DNA of 55,946 nucleotides from Candidatus Thiobius zoothamnicola (GTDB taxonomy: Bacteria > Pseudomonadota > Gammaproteobacteria > Chromatiales > Chromatiaceae): assembly GCA_030826945.1 (NCBI GenBank), contig JAPQLC010000027.1, forward strand, positions 1 to 55,946, read 5' to 3'. Position 1 is the stretch's first letter, and the number at the start of each line of letters is the position of its first letter. Positions 49,807 through 55,946 of the stretch are shown in pieces. A program made the translations under genes and the position numbers. The notes under the pieces were generated by a model, which did no database searches, was not told where the DNA came from, and worked only from the letters and a program-made list of their open reading frames with translations.

Positions 49807-50766
49807 ATGAACCTTGATTTTCTTGATTTCGAACAACCCATCGCCGAGTTGCAAGCCAAAATTGAAGAACTACGCTTAGTCAGTAATGATAACGAAATCA
49901 ACATTCAAGAGGAAATTGAACGCCTTGAAGGAAAAAGCCAGTCGCTGACGGAATCTATCTTCAGCAGCCTGACGCCCTGGCAGATTTCTCAATTATCCCG
50001 CCATCCACTGCGCCCTTATACTTTGGATTACATCAATCTGCTGATTGATAACTTTGAAGAACTGCACGGTGATCGCGCTTATGCGGATGACCCTTCTATC
50101 GTCGCCGGACTTGGCCGCATCGACAGCTACCCGGTGATGCTGATTGGCCATCAAAAAGGGCGTGACACCAAAGACAAAATTCAACGCAATTTCGGCATGC
50201 CAAAGCCTGAAGGCTATCGCAAAGCCTTACGTTTGATGCGCACCGCCGAGCGTTTCCGGCTGCCAGTGGTCACTTTCATTGACACCCCTGGCGCTTATCC
50301 GGGAATCGGCGCGGAAGAACGTGGTCAAAGCGAGGCGATTGCGCGCAATTTGTTTGAAATGGCCGGATTACACACCCCGATTATCGCCGTGGTGATCGGC
50401 GAAGGTGGATCGGGCGGCGCTTTGGCGATTGGCGTCGCTGACCGGGTCATGATGTTGCAATACAGCACCTATTCGGTGATATCGCCCGAAGGCTGCGCCT
50501 CCATTTTGTGGAAAAATGCCGAGAAAGCGCCGCTCGCCGCCGAAGCGATGAACATCACATCACAGGATCTGAAAAAACACGGCCTGATTGATGAGATCGT
50601 TCAGGAGCCACTGGGCGGTGCGCATCGTGACTATGAAATGACCGCGCGCCACCTGAAACAAGCGCTGGTTGAAACATTGGATAATCTGACGCCCGAGCCG
50701 GTGGACCGGCTGTTAGAGAATCGCCACCAACGCCTGATGAGCTACGGCATGGTGAATGGCCAATAA
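49807..50766 (+). CDS. accA: Acetyl-CoA carboxylase carboxyltransferase subunit alpha
   Basis: Alpha half of the carboxyltransferase that makes malonyl-CoA, the committed step of fatty-acid synthesis, together with AccD. The 319-residue protein equals E. coli AccA in length: [83 protein letters not shown] and [12 protein letters not shown] frame opening 57 bases upstream is not conserved. tilS follows after 8 bases. Confidence 0.97.
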   Translation: MNLDFLDFEQPIAELQAKIEELRLVSNDNEINIQEEIERLEGKSQSLTESIFSSLTPWQISQLSRHPLRPYTLDYINLLIDNFEELHGDRAYADDPSIVAGLGRIDSYPVMLIGHQKGRDTKDKIQRNFGMPKPEGYRKALRLMRTAERFRLPVVTFIDTPGAYPGIGAEERGQSEAIARNLFEMAGLHTPIIAVVIGEGGSGGALAIGVADRVMMLQYSTYSVISPEGCASILWKNAEKAPLAAEAMNITSQDLKKHGLIDEIVQEPLGGAHRDYEMTARHLKQALVETLDNLTPEPVDRLLENRHQRLMSYGMVNGQ

Positions 50767-50774
50767 CGACTGAT

Positions 50775-52097
50775 TTGCTGACTCGCCAATCTTTCCTCTC
50801 CCACCTTCAATCATTCCCCCGACCTGCCGCCTACCTGGCGGCATACAGCGGCGGCCTGGACTCCCATGTGCTGCTGCACCTCATGCATACCGTGCAAGCC
50901 CAACTGGACGCACCTGTTCATGCCATACATATCCAGCATGGCTTACAAGCGGAAGCTGACCAATGGGCGCAACACTGCGCCAACATCTGCCAACAATTAG
51001 GCATCCCTTTGGCAATACGCCATCTGAACCTACAACCGGAAGCGGGCGTCAGCCTGGAAGCCATGGCGCGCGATGCGCGTTATGCCACCATCGCCGAGAC
51101 ATTGCCGGACAACGGCATGCTACTGACCGCGCACCACGCTGATGACCAGGCGGAAACCTTACTGCTGCAAATGTTCAGGGGGGCAGGCATCGACGGGCTG
51201 GCGTCCATGCCCACATGCCGCGCATGGCGACAAGGCTGGCATGCACGGCCTTTATTATCATTTCCACAAACGGAATTGCAGGCTTATGCCGCAAAACATC
51301 AACTGCAATGGATTGAAGATCCCAGCAACCAGAACACCCAACACGACCGGAATTATCTACGCCATGAAATCATGCCATTGTTGCGCAAACGCTGGCCCGG
51401 CATCCCTAAAACCCTATCGCGCAGTGCCAGCCATATAGCAGCGGCACTGCCAAATATCCATGCGCAGGCTGAAGAAACCCTCCAGCAATGCCTGAATCCG
51501 CAAGGCAGCCTGTCGATCCACGCACTGAAAAAACGGGATGAAAACCTGCGAGCCTGGGTCATTCGGACCTGGGTACGGCAAAATGGCCATGCAACACCAC
51601 GCCAGGCACATCTCGCCCAAATTGAACAGAACCTGCTCAATACCACCCCTGACGCCTCCCCCCAAGTCAGTTGGGGCGAAGGCGTGCTAAGACGCTACCG
51701 GGATGAACTTTGGCTGACAGCTCGCCGACAACCCCCACCGCCCCAAACGACCTTGGCATGGCCGGATATCGCCAAACTGACATTACCAGCAGGCTGCGGA
51801 CATTTGGCCCGGCAACCAGACGAACATCAGGGGATACCAGACCGGCTATGGCGAAACGGCAAGATCCGCATCGGCTGGCGCACTGAAGGCATTATGTGCC
51901 AACCCGCAGGCCGGCAAGGACATCGCACTTTTAAAAAACTCTGTCAGGAATTTCATATTCCACCCTGGCGACGACCTTATCTACCCTTGATTTATGCCGA
52001 TGAACAACTGATTGCAATCGCGGATTATTGTTTGTGCGGAGAGATTGAGATACTGCCTGGAGATACCCTGAGTCGTTTGGTTTATCAGCCATCTTGA
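50775..52097 (+). CDS. tilS: tRNA(Ile)-lysidine synthase
   Basis: Converts C34 of the CAU-anticodon tRNA-Ile to lysidine, allowing AUA decoding. The 440-residue protein has N-type ATP pyrophosphatase P-loop SGGLDS (25-30), HHADDQAETLLLQMFRGAG and a C-terminal TilS domain (RTFKKLCQEFHIPPWRR). The start codon is TTG; no ATG or GTG fits. accA-tilS adjacency is common in gammaproteobacteria. A weak start may reflect coupling to accA. Confidence 0.94.
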   Translation: MLTRQSFLSHLQSFPRPAAYLAAYSGGLDSHVLLHLMHTVQAQLDAPVHAIHIQHGLQAEADQWAQHCANICQQLGIPLAIRHLNLQPEAGVSLEAMARDARYATIAETLPDNGMLLTAHHADDQAETLLLQMFRGAGIDGLASMPTCRAWRQGWHARPLLSFPQTELQAYAAKHQLQWIEDPSNQNTQHDRNYLRHEIMPLLRKRWPGIPKTLSRSASHIAAALPNIHAQAEETLQQCLNPQGSLSIHALKKRDENLRAWVIRTWVRQNGHATPRQAHLAQIEQNLLNTTPDASPQVSWGEGVLRRYRDELWLTARRQPPPPQTTLAWPDIAKLTLPAGCGHLARQPDEHQGIPDRLWRNGKIRIGWRTEGIMCQPAGRQGHRTFKKLCQEFHIPPWRRPYLPLIYADEQLIAIADYCLCGEIEILPGDTLSRLVYQPS

Positions 52098-52483
52098 TTT
52101 GTGGAGGCATCACCATAGACACCATTGAAGTTATCAGAGATCAACCAGTACCTGTTTCAGGATCTGTCCATGGAAAAATACGCCTCAATGGTATAGACAA
52201 AGGCGTCACGCTGGAAAATGGCGATAGAAAAATCGCAGCGGGCGAATATAGCGCCAAAATCTACGACAGCCCAAAATTTAACAGGAAGGTTATTTTATTG
52301 GATGACGCAAATGGGCGTACCGCCATCGAAATCCATGCTGGAAATCGAATATCCGATACAACAGGATGCATATTAATTGGCAGTAGCCGACATGGCGATG
52401 AAATATGGAGTTCATCTGCCGCTCTGAATGCCTTAATCAAGGCGATTCGAACCCCGAATAATATCAAGGTGTATGTACGATGA
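52094..52483 (+). CDS. DUF5675 family protein
   Basis: A 129-residue protein matching DUF5675: GVTLENGDRKIAAGEYSAKIYDSPKFNRKV in two halves, IEIHAGNRISDTTGCILIG with the conserved His and Cys of the HxGN...GCILVG motif. The family is seen in phage and bacterial accessory loci; a peptidoglycan-related enzyme is suspected because the His/Cys spacing recalls L,D-transpeptidases. The start is ambiguous. TTG overlaps the tilS stop (TTGA), but the only good SD, GGAGG at 52102-52106, sits 7 bases before an ATA codon, hinting at a non-standard or mutated ATG start. It overlaps the next gene by four bases. Confidence 0.75.
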   Translation: MICGGITIDTIEVIRDQPVPVSGSVHGKIRLNGIDKGVTLENGDRKIAAGEYSAKIYDSPKFNRKVILLDDANGRTAIEIHAGNRISDTTGCILIGSSRHGDEIWSSSAALNALIKAIRTPNNIKVYVR

Positions 52484-52974
52484 TGCTTACCAAACTGGCG
52501 CTAACAGCATGCTTAGCAATTTTTTTCTGCTATACCACGCTAATTCAGGCAGACCAATCTATGGAAACAGCCAATCATCGCTATTTTCATCTGCTCTCAA
52601 TGCTTGAAACCGTAAAAAATAACAATCTCTCAACCTATGTCCGGCAGGAAAATATGGCCAATATCCTCAATCAATTGGCATCTGGAAATCCTGCGGCAAA
52701 TTGGTTGACGATTAAAGACGGGCTGCTGGATGTGATGTTGGACGATCCAGATTTCTTCTTCACTGAAATGACAAAAAGACCCGATTTATTCAATACCTAC
52801 CTGGAAAATTTTGCGCTTAACTGGCTTTATTCAGGAACCTCAGACTACCCGGAAAAGAAAGCTATGGCACTCAAGGTATTGGAAAAATATATCGCTGAGA
52901 ACCGGCAAGCCTATGAATTTGCGCTGAACTTCAAGAAAAAACTGTTTAACACCGAACCCGTTGCTGTGAATTGA
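52480..52974 (+). CDS. Exported partner of the DUF5675 protein
   Basis: A 164-residue protein with a signal peptide (MMLTKLALTACLAIFFCYTT, cleavage near IQA-DQ), then a helical periplasmic domain (NILNQLASGNPAANWLTIKDG, DPDFFFTEMTKRPDLFNTYL). I recognise no family. ATGA overlap couples it to the DUF5675 gene. A cytosol-made wall enzyme next to an exported small protein is the pattern of effector-immunity pairs; that reading is inference. Confidence 0.65.
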   Translation: MMLTKLALTACLAIFFCYTTLIQADQSMETANHRYFHLLSMLETVKNNNLSTYVRQENMANILNQLASGNPAANWLTIKDGLLDVMLDDPDFFFTEMTKRPDLFNTYLENFALNWLYSGTSDYPEKKAMALKVLEKYIAENRQAYEFALNFKKKLFNTEPVAVN

Positions 52975-53114
52975 TCATCTAAAATCTCAAAAGCAATATT
53001 CAGCCGATGAATACACTGCAGTGCTGGAAAATTCCCCAACCAGTCAATACCGGAACCGTAACTAAGTTAAAAAGATCAACATCAACCTTTTTGACTTCAA
53101 GAAAAGGAAATAAT

Positions 53115-53162
53115 ATGAATCCCGGCGGAATAAAACTATCCAAAACAGATTATTATCTTTAG
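53115..53162 (+). other. Possible 15-codon leader peptide before the TIR gene
   Basis: AAAGGAAA lies 4 bases before an ATG that opens MNPGGIKLSKTDYYL and stops at TAG, 13 bases ahead of the TIR start. The SD looks genuine. It could be a leader peptide, or the stump of a gene replaced when the TIR-SLATT cassette arrived. The rest of 52975-53175 shows no clear feature. Confidence 0.25.
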
Positions 53163-53175
53163 GTAGGAGAAAGAA

Positions 53176-53586
53176 ATGCCAGCCTTGAAAAGACGAATGA
53201 TATTTATTAGTCATGCATGGCAATACAACGAGCACTATTACAAATTGGTGGGTTGGTTTGATAAGGAATCGAATTTCTTATGGCGTAATTGCAGTGTGCC
53301 AAGTCATGATGCTCTTCCTGACAATACAAAAAAAGGCCTTGAAAAAGGTATTACCAAGCAGATCCGCCCTGCGCAGATAATTATAATTCTAGGCGGCATG
53401 TATGCGGCTCATAGCAATTGGATTGATTATGAAATCCAGGAAGCTCAAAGAATGGAGAAGCTAATAATTGGGATTAAGCCATGGGATCAGCGGCGTGTTC
53501 CGCGTAATGTACAAAATTCCTCATCGATTCCTATGGTTAGTTGGAACCGGGAAAATATAATAAAAGCTGTAAGAGAACTGGTATGA
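53176..53586 (+). CDS. TIR-like (DUF1863/ThsB-type) immune protein
   Basis: A 136-residue single-domain protein of the TIR-like DUF1863 family, which includes ThsB of the Thoeris anti-phage system. Visible features are the betaA start RRMIFISHAW, the alphaA region, a long loop CSVPSHDALPD, the betaC-like AQIIIILGGMYAAHSNWIDYEIQEA and the betaD IIGIKPW. Glu86 in NWIDYE sits where ThsB-type TIRs have their catalytic Glu, so NAD+ processing to a signal nucleotide is likely. SD GTAGGAG precedes the ATG. Its stop overlaps the start of the SLATT gene (ATGA). Codons are clearly more AT-rich than in accA or tilS. Confidence 0.85.
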   Translation: MPALKRRMIFISHAWQYNEHYYKLVGWFDKESNFLWRNCSVPSHDALPDNTKKGLEKGITKQIRPAQIIIILGGMYAAHSNWIDYEIQEAQRMEKLIIGIKPWDQRRVPRNVQNSSSIPMVSWNRENIIKAVRELV

Positions 53587-54020
53587 ATGAAGAGGAATAC
53601 CTAAAAGATCGCCTTGATAATCAATTAGCTTGGTATAGTAGAAAAAGTCAACACAATCAAAAATGGTTTAGGTTTCTCAGATTAATAGAGATTGTGTCTG
53701 CTGCGTTGATCCCACTCTTGTCTGGCATGGGAGAAAGAATCCCATATTCTCAATGGATAATCGGTAGTCTCGGTGTTTTTATCGCAATTGCAGCAGCAAT
53801 CACTGCCTTATTCAAATACCAGGAAAATTGGATTGAATATCGAACAACTGCTGAGCAATTAAAACACGAAAAATATATTTATCTTACCTGTGTTAAACCA
53901 TATGATACAAAAGATAAATTTCGTTTGTTAGTAGAACGTGTTGAATCGCTTATTTCAAAGGAGAACTCAACATGGGCCTCTATGTCAAGGAAACAAAGTA
54001 ATGTTGAGAAAGAAGCATAA
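53583..54020 (+). CDS. SLATT-domain membrane protein (predicted pore effector)
   Basis: A 145-residue protein with two adjacent membrane helices (about 32-49 and 57-77) and a C-terminal helical hairpin: WFRFLRLIEIVSAALIPLLSG, SLGVFIAIAAAITALFKYQENWIEYR, TAEQLKHEKYIYLT. This is the SLATT/DUF4231 pattern. SLATT proteins are predicted effectors of nucleotide-triggered immunity that breach the membrane. ATGA overlap with the TIR gene implies fixed stoichiometry and joint function. The AT-rich composition matches the TIR gene. Confidence 0.82.
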   Translation: MNEEEYLKDRLDNQLAWYSRKSQHNQKWFRFLRLIEIVSAALIPLLSGMGERIPYSQWIIGSLGVFIAIAAAITALFKYQENWIEYRTTAEQLKHEKYIYLTCVKPYDTKDKFRLLVERVESLISKENSTWASMSRKQSNVEKEA

Positions 54021-54126
54021 TACTACAGTAGGCACCAAACTTGCGCGGTTCTTTCCTCTTGATGGTATCTGAGAGTTCCGTTGAGCTTCTGGCAGTAAAT
54101 GGGGAATGGTGATATTCGAGTGATTT

Positions 54127-54288
54127 ATGGCTACTAAAACAAGACTATATCGACTATCTCTGCTTTCCGTTTCCAGTGAAGACAAAGAAGTTAATCTGGC
54201 TAAAGAAAGCATGATAAATAATCATAAAGATCATCCCTTCTCTCACTTTACCACCTTGCTTCTTTCTCCTAGCTGTGGCAGGCTATAA
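54127..54288 (+). CDS. Doubtful 53-codon small open frame
   Basis: ATG to TAA encodes MATKTRLYRLSLLSVSSEDK and 33 more residues ending PSCGRL. No good SD and no known family. It is the only plus-strand frame of note in the 334-base gap between the SLATT and lysozyme genes. A TATAAT (54284-54289) at its 3' end may be the -10 of the lysozyme gene, although no good -35 lies 16-18 bases before it. The gap otherwise shows nothing. Confidence 0.2.
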   Translation: MATKTRLYRLSLLSVSSEDKEVNLAKESMINNHKDHPFSHFTTLLLSPSCGRL

Positions 54289-54354
54289 TTTACCAAATCG
54301 GCTAATGAGCCTGGGCAAACCTGAGAAAATGACAGAGAAAAAAGGAGATATCTC

Positions 54355-54975
54355 ATGCCATTGAATACAAAAGTAAAAAATGAAGTCAGTAAAAACATTG
54401 AAAAATACGAAGGACGCGTCTCACACTTGTATTTGGATACGGTTGGTAAAGTTACTGTCGGTGTTGGTCACATGGTGCCTAATAAAGCAGCAATGGCAAA
54501 CGTAGTAATGTATAAGAAAGGCGCTAACAATTCCTTAACTCTTGCGACATTGACAGAGAAATACGCTGAATACGAAGCGATAAAGAAATTATCGTTTGGT
54601 CAACGCTTTGGCGCCAGTTCATACAAAAAACATACTACACTGGTGATGAAAGATACTGATATCAATACCCAACGTAATAAGCATGTTCAATCATTCTACA
54701 AAGAACTTACTGGTTATTACACCACAGCTAATGGCTTCGCCAAAGATTTTGACGCCATGCCAGTAGATGGACAAAAGGGCTTATTTGATATGGTGTTTAA
54801 TCTTGGAATCACCAAACTCAAAGGTCAATATACCAAGATGAACTCCCACATAAAACAAAGAAAATGGGCTGAGGCAGCAAAAGAAAGTAATCGTAAAGGT
54901 ATTGGCCCAACACGCAATAAATTAGTCAAAGGGTTATTTAATGCTGCCGAAGTCAGTATAAAGAAAACACCATAA
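54355..54975 (+). CDS. T4-type lysozyme (glycoside hydrolase 24)
   Basis: A 206-residue muramidase cleaving the MurNAc-GlcNAc bond. The catalytic triad of phage T4 lysozyme (E11-D20-T26) is matched in identity and spacing by E19, D28 and T34 in YEGRVSHLYLDTVGKVTVGVGH, and GIGPTRNKL near the C-terminus is the other family mark. An insert of about 60 residues lies between the lobes. There is no signal peptide. No holin or spanin gene is near, arguing against a simple prophage lysis cassette; a secreted antibacterial effector is possible. SD AAAAAGGAGAT precedes the ATG. An exported protein gene follows after 12 bases. Confidence 0.85.
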   Translation: MPLNTKVKNEVSKNIEKYEGRVSHLYLDTVGKVTVGVGHMVPNKAAMANVVMYKKGANNSLTLATLTEKYAEYEAIKKLSFGQRFGASSYKKHTTLVMKDTDINTQRNKHVQSFYKELTGYYTTANGFAKDFDAMPVDGQKGLFDMVFNLGITKLKGQYTKMNSHIKQRKWAEAAKESNRKGIGPTRNKLVKGLFNAAEVSIKKTP

Positions 54976-54987
54976 GAGGATTGAGTA

Positions 54988-55692
54988 ATGGCGATTAAAT
55001 ACAACCTTGTTGCGTTGATCCGGCTGATGGTTTTAGCGTTTTGCCTGTTCAACACTTCATGGGCACAAGAAAAACTGACCTCGCCGTCAGGAACCTCTGA
55101 AGAACGCTGGCTCAATGCATCTATTTTTGACGCTTCGCTACATAAAAACGGCAGTTTATACAACTTCAACTTCGATATTGAATTCACAAGCCCGGAAAAT
55201 GAAATTTTCACGGTAAATGATTGCCTGGATGTCAAATCGATTGGCGCAGCAGAAATTGCTCCTCGTGAATATACTCGCTGGGATTTTTTAAACGTCGATT
55301 GCGAAGTGGTCAATCGTTTTTATCTGGCACCGGAAAAAGCCATCACTTTCTGGCCAGCCATGTTCGATTTTTCACTTCTAAAATCATTTCCTGCCACGGC
55401 GATACCCTACCTGGGTGGACAAGGGCTGGATAACCGCCAAGAAGATCTCCATCACGCCGAGCCAACGCTTAAACTCATTGAGTCAAAAGAAGACAACATC
55501 AAAGTCTCCTTTGATGGAATGGTGGTGAATTATGTGATGGCTGCTCGAGCAGACTTCAACCGTGACGGTTATCAAGATTTGTTTGTGCGCATGGATTGGT
55601 CTATTAAGGAAGCTTTTGGCGATGGCCACGACTGGGTGGTATTGACGAAGACGTCATCTCATGAGGCACCCATGATATTGTGGCGAAAATAA
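54988..55692 (+). CDS. Exported protein with calcium-type repeat, lysozyme partner
   Basis: A 234-residue protein with a signal peptide (hydrophobic about 7-22, ending SWAQ). It has beta-rich sequence and one DxNxDGxxD-type loop (ADFNRDGYQDLFVRMDW), as seen in FG-GAP or EF-hand-like repeats. Two Cys (DCLD, VDCE) may form a disulfide. No family is recognised. Its place 12 bases behind a lysozyme gene and its periplasmic address suit an immunity or lysozyme-inhibitor role; this is inference. Confidence 0.65.
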   Translation: MAIKYNLVALIRLMVLAFCLFNTSWAQEKLTSPSGTSEERWLNASIFDASLHKNGSLYNFNFDIEFTSPENEIFTVNDCLDVKSIGAAEIAPREYTRWDFLNVDCEVVNRFYLAPEKAITFWPAMFDFSLLKSFPATAIPYLGGQGLDNRQEDLHHAEPTLKLIESKEDNIKVSFDGMVVNYVMAARADFNRDGYQDLFVRMDWSIKEAFGDGHDWVVLTKTSSHEAPMILWRK

Positions 55693-55703
55693 TCTGCAAC
55701 AGC

Positions 55704-55925
55704 ATGGCAATTATGGGTATCGATATTAAAACCCCGTTCCGGGAAAGCATCACAAGCGCCTTTTGTGCGCTGCTTTTTCTTTTACCCGTGGTTCATGCGC
55801 ATGCCAGCGCTCAATTACCGGAAACCGGCTGCATCCTGGATCAAACACTTTTTAATCTACAGCAGCAGCGCGCCGCCTCACTCCATCTTGACCCACTGCT
55901 GTCCCATTTAGGCGACCCTGAATGA
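55704..55925 (+). CDS. Small exported protein of unknown function
   Basis: A 73-residue protein with a signal-peptide-like start (SAFCALLFLLPVVHAHASA) and a short mature part containing one Cys (ETGCILDQTLFNLQQQRAAS). A GTG at 55680 in the same frame would overlap the upstream gene by 13 bases and is possible. It looks like a third member of the lysozyme cluster. Its stop overlaps an ATG of a further frame. Confidence 0.5.
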   Translation: MAIMGIDIKTPFRESITSAFCALLFLLPVVHAHASAQLPETGCILDQTLFNLQQQRAASLHLDPLLSHLGDPE

Positions 55926-55946
55926 AAAGGCCGCCTGAGGATTGGG
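55922..55946 (+). CDS. Start of a further gene, cut by the window end
   Basis: ATG overlapping the previous stop (ATGA) opens MKRPPEDW and remains open to the edge. The overlap style matches that used throughout this island, so a continuing operon is likely. Nothing can be said of its product. Confidence 0.35.

Noticed and set aside
53176..54020. Classical Thoeris (ThsA-ThsB)
   Set aside because: The TIR is ThsB-like but the partner has no SIR2, Macro or SLOG domain; it is a 145-residue SLATT protein.
54355..55692. Prophage lysis module
   Set aside because: The lysozyme is T4-like, but no holin, spanin, terminase, capsid or integrase gene is visible; the flanking genes encode exported proteins instead. 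A degraded prophage beyond the window cannot be excluded.

Overview
The window is about 56 kb of a gammaproteobacterial chromosome. This follows from the gene set and order: ntrBC, rpmB-rpmG, rplU-rpmA-obgE-proB, the gltBD pair, LpxH, MlaA and RNase T. The Hpt plus S-methyl-5'-thioinosine phosphorylase pair, three DUF2173 (roadblock-like) proteins and the multihaem cytochrome region point away from enterics, towards the chemolithotrophic or sulfur-oxidising type of gammaproteobacteria; the species cannot be named from sequence alone. No rRNA, tRNA, CRISPR array or intact insertion sequence was found.

Layout. 0-9 kb: nitrogen two-component pair ntrB-ntrC, lexA, a purine/methylthio salvage pair, a Sel1-SH3 exported protein, rpmB-rpmG and gyrA. 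9-12.5 kb: an RDD membrane protein, a cold-shock protein, a lipoprotein plus colicin-M-like protein pair, and lpxH. 12.5-16.2 kb: xerD, then the lysine/diaminopimelate genes dapE and dapD with a YffB-type protein. 16.2-19.8 kb: rplU-rpmA, a DUF1640 membrane protein between two look-alike terminators, a dndC remnant, obgE and proB. 19.9-29.9 kb: grxD, rnt, mlaA, argS, a SPOR protein, pgi with three DUF2173 genes, an O6-methylguanine methyltransferase, a GFA protein and an ABC1 kinase. 30-33.8 kb: recA-recX, ahcY behind an S-adenosylhomocysteine riboswitch, and ssb.

34-41.6 kb is a nitrogen/redox block. A NirB-like flavoprotein is fused to a [2Fe-2S] domain and a His-bearing membrane domain, and is followed by an 11-haem cytochrome c and a DUF3365 monohaem protein. 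Then comes a nitrate/nitrite ABC transporter (nrtABC) behind a near-perfect sigma-54 promoter. With ntrBC at the left end and gltBD at 42.4-48.6 kb, the window is rich in nitrogen acquisition and assimilation.

49-52 kb is housekeeping again (accA, tilS). From 52.1 kb to the right end lies an accessory island, AT-rich in its middle. It holds a DUF5675 protein with an exported partner, a translationally coupled TIR (ThsB/DUF1863-like) plus SLATT membrane-protein pair that looks like a compact immune module, and a T4-type lysozyme lacking a signal peptide with exported partners. The TIR-SLATT pair and the NirB-like/multihaem module are the strongest candidates for undescribed biology.
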